Positions 52,050 to 64,000 of a stretch of 64,000 nt of DNA are shown here, one piece after another. The position numbers and the translations under genes were made by a program. Source of the stretch: Leptobrachium leishanense (lineage: Eukaryota; Chordata; Amphibia; Anura; Megophryidae); contig CM019063.1 of NCBI GenBank assembly GCA_009667805.1, positions 411,036,626 through 411,100,625 of the forward strand, written 5' to 3'. The notes under the pieces are model-generated. The model worked only from the letters and a program-made list of their open reading frames with translations. It was not told where the DNA came from and searched no databases. Position 1 is the first letter of the stretch. The number at the start of each line of letters is the position of its first letter.

Positions 52050-52690
52050 GTGACAGACCTCTCTTGTCTGCCTGTCCTGTTCTCCCGGAACCCCCTTTCC
52101 TAGATCAGCCCAGCCGCTGAGTTGCTAGGAACTCAGTGCCTCGAGCAGCCTGATCTGTAGCTCTTTAGGTCTGCTGCTCCTTGCAGCTGGATGAAATGGA
52201 AGAACTGCTGTGCTGAGTGCCTTCCAGGGTAGGTGATGTAGTTCTGCATGAAACACCAGGCAGAGTGTAGTGTATGTTCAAACAGGAGATCTGGTCGGCT
52301 TTATTGGGACACACACAGGGTTTTTATGGTAACAACAATCAAACTTCCCACCCACCCCAACAGTTCCCATTGGCTAGTTTCAAGACTTCACTCTGGTCCT
52401 CTTGTGAGTCTGTTAGTCTGTCAGGTTTATGCAGATGAGGCCTTGAACTGCTGTCAGGTTACTCCAGGGTCAGCATACACATTCGCAATCAGTGATCCCA
52501 CACAGTCATTTACTAATACCCCTGTCCCAATAAATCAGATTGGGACAGTGTTTGCTTGACAAGGGTAGATTACAATTTCCTCAAACATGCAGCAGATAAA
52601 CAGATAACAGTCTTCCATAATCACATATTACTCAAACATTCTGCACAAACGAGGGCATTGAAGATAACCTCAGGCCTGCACCTTCAAAAC
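52050..52690 (-). other. possible LTR-like block
   Basis: Starts near TGTGACAGACC and contains GGCTTTATTGGGACACACAC, i.e. an AATAAA on the minus strand, echoed by TTTTATTGGGGGACAGGCAC near 58474. No gag or pol beside it. Could be a solo LTR; the evidence is thin. Confidence 0.25.
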
Positions 52691-52712
52691 ACATCTCTAA
52701 ATTCACACTAAA

Positions 52713-53370
52713 ACATTGCGGGCAAAATTACAATCATCACGCAAACGCTAACACTCGCATGAGCATTAATGTTTGCTGTGGTGTCTACCGCATATTACAA
52801 TCCAAACGCAAACGGGTTAAGTAACCCGTTTGCTTTGGTACTTTGCGTTTCCTATACTTAACATGGGGAGCGCAAAGTGTTAGGATTACAAAGTCCCAGC
52901 GCTAATTAACGTCCGGCTCTGGTTAACAAAAAGTTAACCAGAGCCAGGACTTGGTTTTAACACTAGCCTAAAAAAACCCAAAAAACAAATCGCATAATCA
53001 CCCTCTGTCCCGCAGCGAGGACCGCCTCCTCCGTTCAGCGGGAACAGGGAAAGACTGGGGGAAAAAGTCCCCCCAGTCTCTCCCTGCGTATCACTACGCC
53101 GGCCGGATCTCGCTGGGCGAGTTCCGGCTGGTCATGTGACCCGCAGGGGGAACTCAATTGAGTCCTATGGACTCCATCGAGTGGATGCGCGCGGCTACGC
53201 TCAGCTCTACCGCGAGCATCCCAGATTTTCCCACGCTGTAACAATGCAGGCATTTTTTGCGCCTGCATTGTAATCCAGCGTTAAAACGCGGGCGCCAGGG
53301 GGAAAACTACGGGCGCAGTTTTTCCTCCCTTGCGCCCGCGTTTTAACGCTAACAATGTAATTTGGCCCTG
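52713..53370. mobile_element. CpG-rich MITE (GGGCAAAATTACA ends)
   Basis: Ends GGGCAAAATTACAATC and AACAATGTAATTTGGCCC are inverted repeats. Interior full of AACGC and GCGTT words, similar to 33875-34545. Confidence 0.6.
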
Positions 53371-54819
53371 CATAAAGAAAGTGAATGAAATAAATGCCAT
53401 TTACGGGGAATAAGTCCTAAAACAGGGGAACATGACGGGAATATAGTCCTTCCGTCTCTTCAAGCATGGGAGCGCCATGTCAGGTCCGTGACAATATTAA
53501 AAACACTTTAATTGTAAGGCAAAGATTTTAACTCCTATCTACAGCTCCTTACAGGCATAATGCGCAGATGTACAGGGACAGAATGTGACACACATGAGAC
53601 ACAGGGAGAAATTTATATATAATATATAAATATACATACACACACACAATTTTTACACCTGAATGTATTCACTTACTAGATGCAAAATAACCACTCCAAA
53701 GTAGGACAAAAAATAACTTAAAGCTTTTAAGTTTCAATGTGGATTCATATTAATTTTAAAAAGTCTAGAATTAACACAATTATCCGAAAAATATCTTAAA
53801 AAAAATTTGAGATGAAAATTTATTTTCGGTTTCGTTTTTCAGCCGAACACATCCTGAATTTTCGGTTTTCGCTTCGTTCCAAAATTTTCTTTTTGGTGCA
53901 TCACAAAGAAACACATGTTATGTAAAATAATAAATGTATGTGTTTCACACTGCTCCTCGGTAGCCTAAGCCAACGCACAATCCTTCATAAATATCCAAAT
54001 GACGTGCTGGTCACTCAAGCATGAAAAGGCTTTTGGATGAAGCATTAAATGAAATCCTTATTAAATTGGCTCTTTATTGTACTGTTCCTTTTTTTAAAGT
54101 GACCGACTTTTCTTTTGAATAGTTAAAAAAAAAAAGAAGAAAAAGTTAGGTCTTTATCTCCTGTTTCTATTTAGTGAATTTTTCCCATGATGCAACATTT
54201 ACTAGAATCTTATGGCAAGCCTCGCTCTATAGCTGTGATACAGGATAAAAAAGTAAGAGGCAGTGGGATCGAGGGAACTTTTAGACAAGGCTGCAGGGGA
54301 TATATTGGGTTTTCTAGGCTACCCGAGATAAGAGATGGCACTTGAATGAGATCTGATAGTGGGTTAGCAACACTCAATGATACCCCTTAGTGATGTAATT
54401 CACATACGTTCTACACAGAAAACAATTATGGCAATTCCAAGTACAGTGTCTTGTTTTTTTTTTATTCCAAAGGTTTTTTTATTTAAGCTTCTTTAAGTAA
54501 CAGGTTCTCCATTTATGATTTTTATAAAAGAGTAATCCATATAACCAAAGATTTGGATGATACAATTTGAAAAAAATACATCTAGATAGTGTAAACGATT
54601 GAAATCCAAATAAAAACGTGTACTTTTAGTTATAGCATATTTTAAATCTGCAGGGTCAGCTTGAAAATAAAAAAAACACGATATATAATTTGTCTGGGCG
54701 CTGCAATAAAATATGGCTTCAAGGAGCAGATGAGTAAAAAAAGGCCAAAATTAGCTAAGCAGTTAAAAGATTAACCATTAAACATTCTCCCTTTGTACTC
54801 ATTGTGTCTAATGTGTATG

Positions 54820-54895
54820 TATATTTGGTTGTTTTGTCCGATCCATTGTACAGCGCTATGGAATTTGATAGCGCTTTATAAAAATACTTGTAATT
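54820..54895 (+). mobile_element. LINE 3' tail
   Basis: TTGTACAGCGCTATGGAATT, then TGATAGCGCTTTATAAAAA, a diverged tail of the same LINE family. A TTAA-family fragment (54595-54775) precedes it. Confidence 0.55.
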
Positions 54896-55029
54896 GTATA
54901 AAAGCAAATGGTTTCTTACAAGCGCATTTCTTGAGCAGGTATGACACCTAGTGGTGGTATTTATTCCTACACTCATTTGTTAGCTGCACACAGAAAGCTT
55001 TCAGATGTTCCTTGGCACAGACATAGTTA

Positions 55030-55175
55030 GTTAAAAGTATTTATAAAGTGCCAACAAATTCCTTAGCGCTGTATAATGGGAGAAACAGAATAACAAATAT
55101 GCATAAACGTTACACACCCGGAACAGCAGGAGGGAGGACCCTGCTCGAGAGCTTACAATCTAAGAGTGATGATGT
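55030..55175 (-). mobile_element. LINE 3' tail, reverse orientation
   Basis: TTTATAAAGTGCCAACAAAT, CCTTAGCGCTGTATAATGG and GCTTACAATCTAA mirror the tail at 44690-44830. Confidence 0.65.
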
Positions 55176-55785
55176 ACATTTATATATACACATCTTTTTT
55201 TAAGCATTGATGACTAGAAATGAAAGCAGCAATTTAAGGAATACTCTATTAAAAATTTAAAAGATTTGGGAAGAGACTGCTTGCATTTTTTTCCATTGGT
55301 TTTACTTGCCTTTTTCTCCCATGTCACGCACAGCTCCTCCTCTCCAGCTTCGAGGCTTCATAACCTCGAAGTCTACGAGTTTTTCCAAGCAATTTGTGCC
55401 CCCGTAGGCAAATTGCATACCCTACAGGACGTAAATTACACAGCGCTAACAGGCCTACGATCTTGCCGTACCGAAGTCCCGTAGCGCTTGCGCACGAGAA
55501 TGGATCGGGGCTGCATGTGCGGATGCGATTAATAGACTTTCTCCCTGAGAGTCGCAAGCTTTGCAGGCGGTCTCAGGGAGGAGACGTCAGCACCCTTGAG
55601 AGTGGTGACGCCTCAAATAATCAAACTAGTTACCGACAGCCAGGCAGTTCAAACCTCCCAGCTGCCTGGTCCTCTGGGAGGTGAGATCTCCTCCACTTCA
55701 CCCTGCATTTTAAAGAGTTTGGGAGAGCTGAGAGGGAGGATACTCCAAACAACCTGGAAACTTTAAAAAGCCAATGTGGTCAGGG

Positions 55786-56743
55786 CAGGGCCATAGGGAG
55801 GCAAGGCAAGTGAGGCACTCGCCTCAGGTGCAGCTGCGAGGGGTCGTAGCGATCTCTGATGACCTGACAGGTCATCAGAGATCGCCGGCACTCGAGTCCA
55901 GTGTTGGACGAGGTTTGCGGTCTGTGCATGATGCACAGATCGCATTGCAGACTCCACAACCACCTGGACCACCAGGGATGTATAGGGACTGCAGATTAAG
56001 TGGCCCAGTACAGTATCACCAGACCGGATTCCCCCCCCCTCTGCCACTGGACCACCAGGGATTCCAGTTCAATCCCCTCTCTGCAAAAAAAAAGGTAAGC
56101 AGGAGAGGGGGCAAGGTCCATATATTCTTAAAATAAATGTAAATGCTTTCGTACAGTACTTAAATAATAATAAATGAAGTATTTTTGCGCTTTATTGCTG
56201 TGGATCCTGTGTACGTTCATACGCACTTCCCATTACCGTGAGGTTTATTGTTTTAGAGCTCTGTGATACGCTCATACGCACTGTCATTACCATGAGGTTT
56301 ATTGCTTTGGAGGTCTGTGATATGCTTATACATACGCACTTACCATTACTGTGAGGTTTATTGTCGAGGACCCTGTGTATGCTCATGCACACTGCCCATT
56401 ACAGTGTGGTTTACTGCTGTGGACCTCTGTAATACCCTCATACGCACTGCCCATTACCGTGAGGTTTATTGCTGTGGAGCTCTGTAATACCCTCATAAGC
56501 ACTGCCCATTACTGGGAGGTTTTGGTTGTGGATCCTGTGTATGCATACGCTACACACTGCCCATTACCATGAGGGTTATTGCTTTGGAGCTCTGTAATAC
56601 CCTCATACGCAATGCCCATTACCATGAGGTTTATTGCTGTGGAGCTGTGATGTGCTCATACTACCCCATGCTATGCCGTCCCCACAGAGGGTAGGTACAA
56701 TTTTCTGTTCTTGCCTTGGGTGCAAAAGGAGTAGCTACGGCTC
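55786..56743. mobile_element. possible hAT-like element with tandem repeat
   Basis: Left edge CAGGGCCATAGGGAGG and right edge GAGTAGCTACGGCTCTG are roughly inverted. No duplication found. Contains a short palindrome (GATCTCTGATGACC and its complement, near 55850-55880) and the tandem array at 56190. Confidence 0.45.
56190..56660. repeat. ~55-60-bp tandem repeat, about eight copies
   Basis: Unit approximates GTGAGGTTTATTGCTGTGG, AGCTCTGTGATACGCTCATA, CGCACTGCCCATTACC. Units vary by 10-20 percent. The same unit, in alternating orientation, is found at 45345-45560. Confidence 0.85.
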
Positions 56744-56813
56744 TGGGTGTGTAGCATATCCCTTTAAGGGCAATCTCTACTGAACCAGTGATGATCTATA
56801 ATGGGGTCATCAG

Positions 56814-56931
56814 CCTTGGTCCTCCAGATGTTTTGAATCTACATCGCCCACATGCTCAGCCACTCATTAGATTGCCATAGGGAAATGTAATTCCAAAACA
56901 GCTGGCGGGCCAAGGTTGCTGACCTCTGTTG
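56814..56931. mobile_element. AGCAACC-type hAT MITE copy
   Basis: CAGCCTTGGTCCTCCAGATG and GGGCCAAGGTTGCTGACCTC match the family at 33540 and 7690. Left end partly lost. Confidence 0.6.
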
Positions 56932-57189
56932 TAGTCATTCATTCCATTACAATAGCAGTCCCTAACACCTCCTCTATGAAGGAATACTGGCACTCAGAGG
57001 AGCAGACTGAAATGCTGAAGAATGTATTCATTTTGCTTGTGGAACATATCGCCCCCAGCATTGTGTCCCTTGCCGGGTATAATTAACTCAGATTTCTTGG
57101 CCATGCGTTGCTCTGCTGTGGATTTTCCAGCCTCTGTTGTGTAACAAAAGATAGTGGGGGGTAAATGTTGCACAGACAATCCCATGCTA

Positions 57190-57344
57190 CTAGCAGCCAT
57201 CTTTGTCGCGTGCCTGTGCAGAGCGCTCGCTTGTCCAGCAGAGGGCCTCGTCGGCCAATCCGCGGCGCAGCACTCGTTTGCTTTTCCTCCGGGTCTGAAG
57301 TGAGAGCCGAGTGATCGAGCGGATCCATTGCACAGGACGCTGCC
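57190..57344 (+). promoter_or_regulatory. CpG-rich promoter candidate
   Basis: CpG-dense 150 bp outside any recognised transposon. It has GCAGCCATCTT (YY1 site on the reverse strand, 57193-57203) and CCAAT at 57255-57259, directly before a candidate start codon. These marks are common in promoters of housekeeping and mitochondrial genes. Confidence 0.45.
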
Positions 57345-57390
57345 ATGTTGGTGTCATCGACGACCCGGGGGCTTAGGAGGCCCGTAACCT
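57345..57390 (+). CDS. candidate first coding exon of a divergent gene
   Basis: ATG in the context GCTGCCATGT opens MLVSSTTRGLRRPVT and is followed at once by a strong donor, GTGAGTATAAG, in phase 1. The peptide is Arg/Ser/Thr-rich with no acidic residue, as in mitochondrial presequences. In human, NDUFC1 (a small mitochondrial complex I subunit) lies head to head with NAA15, so the orientation would fit. The sequence itself is not one I recognise, and no second exon was found up to the window end. Identity is a guess. Confidence 0.4.
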
Positions 57391-58739
57391 GTGAGTATAA
57401 GAAAAATATCATGAAAAGCAGGTAAAATAATACTGTCAGATACCATGTCAGGATACAGTGTGAATGGTAAGAGTCAGCACGGGGCATGCTGTTCGCTATT
57501 AATTTATAAATCCCCCTGATTAATGAGAATCCTCTGACTCCTAATGGCCGCCCCTGCACCTGTCTGAGGGCTGATTGCTTAGTCCTGCCCAGAATGTGAG
57601 CACCGAGCTCAGGATCTGGGACCTAGCAAGCTCCAATGGCTCTACATGCAGATTGGCTACTGCCACCAGGGTCACGTGACATGCTGCAGGTCACAGGTAG
57701 TCCTTAGCATGTCATACCTGGACCAGTGCCGAAGGAGCCCAGCGTTTAACATCCAGCTTTAAAAAATAAAGGGTTACAATGAGAAAGGGAGCAGAGCTGA
57801 GCAGAAGGGGTTAATATTTAACTCCCATCTCTCCAACTAGTTTTAACTCTAGAATGTCACTTTAAGCATCCCAAAGAAGTGTAATATACATTTCAAATAA
57901 AAAAGATGGCCACATCACAGCATACAGCCTGATCAATCATTGGCAGTGTCCTCCCTTTAATGGCATTAACTCCATTGCCAGGGTTAAAATTGCTGTCTGT
58001 GGCATTCAGTGGAAATTCTATTTCCTATCAAATGGGATTTTTTTTTTCGCATGATAAAGTCTCTGATGTCCCATCAGAATACACCTTATTGGTAGGTTCA
58101 TTTCATTCATTTCGCAGATAGCATTAAAGCTGCCTTTCATTTAGCTGATATATGCTTATAAAGGGCCCCTTGAAGAGGCCACCATCAATGTGAGCATATT
58201 CCTATACTCTATACATTGTATTGACAAATCCTGTGTCAGATTCACACATTTAAAAACCATTGTAACATATCTCCGTACCCCGACCAGGTCATATCTGTCA
58301 ATACCGCTGCCTTGCCAGACCGACGTGTTCTCCCCTGCATACTTTTGTGCCTTTCTGCAGTCCTTAGACAAAGCTTAAAGCCCGGGACACGTGAAGAGTC
58401 CTGCTAGCATCCCCCAGAAATAAGACAAGGCTGTAGATCTGAATGTTTTCAGGATAAAAATAGAACTGGTTTTATTGGGGGACAGGCACAGATATTTGTG
58501 GTGAAACATTGGTCATTTACATAGACAAAACCTCCCCTAGAAAATGTTGCTGTGAGGGTTTCTGATGTTACTGCTCCTTCTGCTTCCTGGCATTTGGGAC
58601 ATTAGATAAACATTTGCCCAACATTCCTAGACAAGACTGGACAATAAAAGTTATGGATGGTAAACAAGATTAGTTTAAAATGGCAGATAATCTTTGTGAG
58701 GCCAAACAACACTAATATATAGCAGATACACAATAACAT
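57391..58739. other. stretch with no gene recognised
   Basis: Possible first intron of the candidate gene. An LTR-like piece with GGTTTTATTGGGGGACAGG occurs at about 58380-58640. Nothing else assigned. Confidence 0.35.
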
Positions 58740-58900
58740 TATTTATACATACCACAGATTACACAAACCCCTTCACCTGCTCTACAGGCACATGGTGAAT
58801 TAAACACAAGAGATGGCAGGGAAATAATATAGAACAGGAGGCCTGCACCTCCCAAATACATTTCTAGGCCCATGTACTCCAAGTCCAAAGTGACACACGA
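58740..58900 (-). repeat. unnamed dispersed repeat, copy 3
   Basis: Reverse complement contains GGTGCAGGCCTCCTGTTCTA and CCCTGCCATCTCTTGTG, matching copies at 31617 and 49195. A 128-codon frame runs through it (59125-58739), but its other copies are not conserved as coding. Confidence 0.55.
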
Positions 58901-59260
58901 CGCAACAATAATTATGCATGATCGCATCTGCCTCTTCACTTTTCTGTTGGCATAGAGGTCTAAGACATGTATGCTAACAGAGGTGCAGTAGGTGAAAACG
59001 GCGAGCTCCAAGCAGGAGGTGCCATGACTGGTTGCTATAACATGTGTTGGAGCAACTACAAGAATCAACCGCATAATCCAATTCAACATGATGGCAGCAT
59101 CCGGCACTGAACAGAGGTAAGTCATGGTTTTGAATAAATCCTCAAGTGTTGAAATCTACTACACGGATCCTTTTATAATGCGATGTTGTTAGCCCATGGT
59201 GTTATTGCATTGAAGTTGAACCCATCCATGACTTCAAATGCATGTGTCATTTTATACATA

Positions 59261-60877
<1,617 letters not shown>

Positions 60878-61099
60878 TATACTACATGCAGTTATTTTTC
60901 ATGTTTTCCTTCTCTAAAAGATCTGAATGTAGCTTGAAAGACATTGCCTGACCTGTAAGGATTGGTCACGGTCACCTTGAGTTGTGTCCTTGTGTTATCA
61001 AAAGTCAGATAAAGTAGGATTATAACCTGAGTGTAAATGGTCTTTACAGGTGAAGCATGCTGAAAAGCTTTGTCAGAGGAAGTTAATTTTTAAACGTGT

Positions 61100-61930
61100 G
61101 TGTGTGTGTGTATATATCTCACAGAAGGGAGTACACCCCTCACATTTTTGTAAATATTTTATCATATCTTTTCATGTGACAACACTGAAGAAATGACACT
61201 TTGCTACAATGTAAAGTATTGAGTGTACAGCTTGTATAACAGTGTAAATTTACTGGCCCCTCAAAATAACTCAACACACAGCCATTAACGTCCCTGGCGG
61301 TTATCCCAAGTGTGGTTCAAGGTTCAATTTCACCGCTGTATAGTTGTAACCCTGAGCCACACTCGGGCTGGATAGCTACATTACCTGTCCCTGTGCTCCC
61401 GCACTGTCCCCGCAGTCTCCTCTGGCGATCGCAGTATTTTGCTTCCTGATTTCCTTCTCGCGAGAAGGGAACCAGGAAGTATGAGGTTGCGATCGCCGGA
61501 GGAGACTGCGGGGACGCGCAGGGACAGGTAATGTATCCAGCGGCATCCCCAGTGTGGCTTGGGGTTACCGCTTCAGCATAGGAATTTAACCCCGAGCCAC
61601 ACTCTATACCGCTAGGGGGGGGATACAAAAAAAGGTAACACCAGGGAGGTTAAGGTCTAAACCGCTGGCAACAAAAGTGAGTACACCCTTAAGTGAAAAT
61701 CTCCAAATTGGACCCAATTAGCCATTTTCCCTCCCCGGTGTCATGTGACTCGGTGTTACAAGGTCTCAGGTGTGAATGGGGAGCAAGTGTGTTAAATTTG
61801 GTGTTATCGCTCTCACTCATTGTCATGGCGGCACCAGGCTTGTGCCAAGGTGGGGCCCAGGTTCAAGTGGAAAGCCTCAATATGCAGAAATATTACTGCA
61901 GCCAACAATAGCTGGTACAAGCAACACTGG
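61100..61930. mobile_element. remnant of a second Tc1-like element, split by a TTAA MITE
   Basis: GGGAGTACACCCCTCACATTT at 61128 (given as GAGTACACCCCTCAC) and GTGAGTACACCCTTAAGTG at 61677 resemble Tc1-type subterminal sequence. Interior parts are short and eroded. Family assignment is tentative. Confidence 0.4.
61289..61649. mobile_element. 361-bp TTAA-target MITE (CCTCCCTGG family)
   Basis: TTAA at 61285-61288 and 61650-61653. Ends CGTCCCTGGCGGTTA and ACACCAGGGAGG are inverted. The core is a large palindrome: TGTCCCCGCAGTCTCCTC with GGCGATCGCA, and its complement 70 bp later. Confidence 0.8.
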
Positions 61931-62515
61931 GTTAAACAGAAACTCCTGCATGGCAATACCAAAGAATCCCTAAACTGATCGGCTACTTTAAAGATCGGCC
62001 TGATCTGCACTTGATGAAAAATACCACAGAGCCGTGCAGAGTCCTATGCAATATACAGATACTAGGATATCAATATAAACAGTACAGTCTAGGAATAAGC
62101 ATAAACCTAGTCAAAAGGAAAGCCAGGAGTCAGAAAGCCAGAGAGAATACAATATCCAGATGCCAGGGTTCTAGAGCCAGAAGGGTAATCACACAAGCCA
62201 AATATCGGCACACAGCAAATCAGTATGAAAACAATAAACAGAAAACCAAATCACAGCAAGGGAAAACCAACACAGGAATAACTAGAAATAAACCAGAAAC
62301 ACGGTAACAGTAGTAAACAGACAGGGAAACAGGACCAAGAGTATAATAAACAGAACAGGAACAAAACCGCAGGCAGCTCTCTGAATGCAAAATACTGAAT
62401 GAATCAGGAAAAGTGAAATCATGGAGCAATGCAGTATGGGAGCATTGCTCTTAAATCGGAAGTGGATCAAGATATGGCATACAGGTGAGCGGAGAGCAGA
62501 AAATTAACCCCTGAG
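61931..62515. other. stretch with no gene recognised
   Basis: A-rich, no recognised family or exon. Confidence 0.35.
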
Positions 62516-62517
62516 CA

Positions 62518-64000
62518 TAGGGCTGTCAAAAATAATCGCGTAATCGATGCATCGTGATGCAGCCTTCTACGATGCTGCATCGATTTAATTTGGGATGAAA
62601 AATCGATTCTGCCTGACCGCAGACTGAGCGGTTGGGCAGATTGAACCACCAGCGGGAGGTGCAGCGGCGCGAGGCAGGCAGCGGAAATGGTGTTACACGC
62701 TGGAGCTGCACTTCCTGGGCTCCAATCTGCCTGCGTGAGTGTGAGGCTGGACGGGTGAGGCAGCCCCAGCAGTGCAGAAGCTGCTCAGCCCAGCCTTTCT
62801 GCCACCTCGTCACCTACCTGGCTCTGCTGAACATTCCAACCCCGATGTGGCCACTCGCTTTCCCCGTGGGCTGCTCCAGCACACACCCGACTGTGAGAGC
62901 AGGGGAAGCCAGTCCACGTGGGAGGAGCAGCAGCTGCACATGACCTTAGCTCCACCCCACCTCCTCCTTCCACAAGAGTCTCCTCAGCATGAGGGAGCAG
63001 CTCCAGCGCCACCTCCTGGACACTCATGGTACACAGCCAGCCCACCTCAGTAACAATGTATGTGCCCCCCAGTGATGGATATGGATGAGTGTGTTGTGTG
63101 TGTGTGTATATACATACACACTTCACTGGGGGACACACATATCACTGTTGGGGACACACACACATTACAGTTGGACACACACACACACACACACATTACA
63201 GTTGGGGACACACACACACACATTACAGTTGGGGACACACACACACACCACTGTTGGACACACACACACCACTGTTGGGGACACACACCCCACTGTTGGG
63301 GACACACACCCCACTGTTGGGGACACACACCCCACTGTTGGGGACACACACCCCACTGTTGGGGACACACACATCACTGTTGGGGGAACACACACACACA
63401 CATATCACTGTTGGGAACACACACACACGGCACTGTTGGGGGGACACTGCACTGTTGGGGGACACACATCACTGTTGGACACACACACACATCACTGTTG
63501 GGGACACACACACACACATCACTGTGGGGACACACACACACATCACTGTTGGGGACACACACATCACTGTTGGGGGAACACACACACACATATCACTGTT
63601 GGGAACACACACACACGGCACTGTTGGGGGGACACTGCACTGTTGGGGGGCACACATCACTGTTGGACACACACACACACATCACTGTTGGGGACACACA
63701 CACACACACATCACTGTGGGGGACACACACACACGGCACTGTTGGGGACACCCACACACTGCACTGTTGGGGACACCCACACACTGCACTGTTGGGGACA
63801 CCCACACACTGCACTGTTGGGGACACCCACACACATCACTGTTGGGGACACCACACACTGCACTGTTGGGGACACCCACACACATCACTGTTGGGGACAC
63901 CCACCACATCACTGTTGGGGAACACACACACATCACTGTTGGGGGAACACACACACATCACTGTTGGGGGAACACACACACATCACTGTTGGGGGAACAC
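62518..64000. mobile_element. left part of a hAT-like element (TAGGGCTGTCAAAAATAATC)
   Basis: Left end TAGGGCTGTCAAAAATAATC with ATCGATGCATCG motifs. A GC-rich body follows, then the tandem array that reaches the window edge. The right end is not in the window. Confidence 0.45.
63120..64000. repeat. CACTGTTGGGGACACACAC minisatellite, runs off the window
   Basis: Units CACTGTTGGGG plus (AC)n of varying length, 18-40 bp. Larger blocks are also duplicated (63370-63480 recurs at 63560-63670). All frames are open over long distances because the unit has no stops. Confidence 0.92.

Larger units (their letters stand above)
50538..53908. mobile_element. possible 3.4-kb composite hAT-like element
   Basis: Edges TATGCACCGAAATTTTGGCC and AAATTTTCTTTTTGGTGCAT are inverted relatives, with CGAAAA/TTTTCGG subterminal motifs on both sides. 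No convincing duplication was found. Contains a CR1 fragment, an LTR-like block and a CpG MITE, so the original element would be much shorter. Confidence 0.5.

Noticed and set aside
58739..59125. 128-codon membrane-protein-like gene
   Set aside because: Half of it is a dispersed repeat whose other copies do not keep the frame; no recognised family.
63047..63954. Cysteine-rich repeat proteins
   Set aside because: Translations of a GT-rich minisatellite.

Overview
This window is vertebrate nuclear DNA, most likely from a frog. The one confidently identified gene is an intron-containing vertebrate gene. The introns and flanks are packed with hAT and Tc1 DNA transposons, TTAA-target and TWA-target MITEs, CR1/L2-type LINE tails and a tRNA-type SINE, a mix that suggests an anuran. 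The species cannot be told from this sequence.

Positions 3920-43953, minus strand, hold a complete naa15 gene, encoding the auxiliary, ribosome-anchoring subunit of N-terminal acetyltransferase NatA. I could place all 20 coding exons. Each intron has GT/AG ends, the reading frame joins across all 19 junctions, and the exons add up to 2595 nt (864 residues plus stop). The human protein has 866 residues. The start codon lies at the edge of a GC-rich promoter (about 43954-44340) with YY1/ETS-type motifs. The 3' UTR lies below 3920.

The introns are dense with mobile elements, and many have exact target-site duplications. They include several hAT elements with 8-bp duplications, 1.2-kb TTAA-target elements (one split by a Tc1/mariner copy), GGCTAGGGTCAGAC-ended MITEs with TTA/TAA duplications, a Ty3/gypsy-like gag remnant, a SINE and a 450-bp foldback element. 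Intron 1 also carries a 0.9-kb minisatellite of 34-bp units close to the promoter.

Upstream of naa15, 44.6-48.7 kb is a stack of nested insertions. A 5'-truncated LINE with a 17-bp duplication has been hit by a small hAT MITE, a 2.1-kb hAT-like element full of minisatellites and CpG-rich DNA, and a TTAA element. Next comes a 3.4-kb composite hAT-like region (50.5-53.9 kb), more LINE tails, and a candidate first coding exon on the plus strand (57345-57390) with a CpG-rich promoter. This exon could belong to a gene divergent from naa15. A second, nearly full-length Tc1 copy lies at 59261-60877. The window ends in a GT-rich minisatellite.

The least ordinary observations are a minisatellite motif shared by two different hAT-like elements, a clean 24-bp in-place inversion between the two Tc1 copies, and a transposon-borne CpG-rich block that could be mistaken for a gene promoter.
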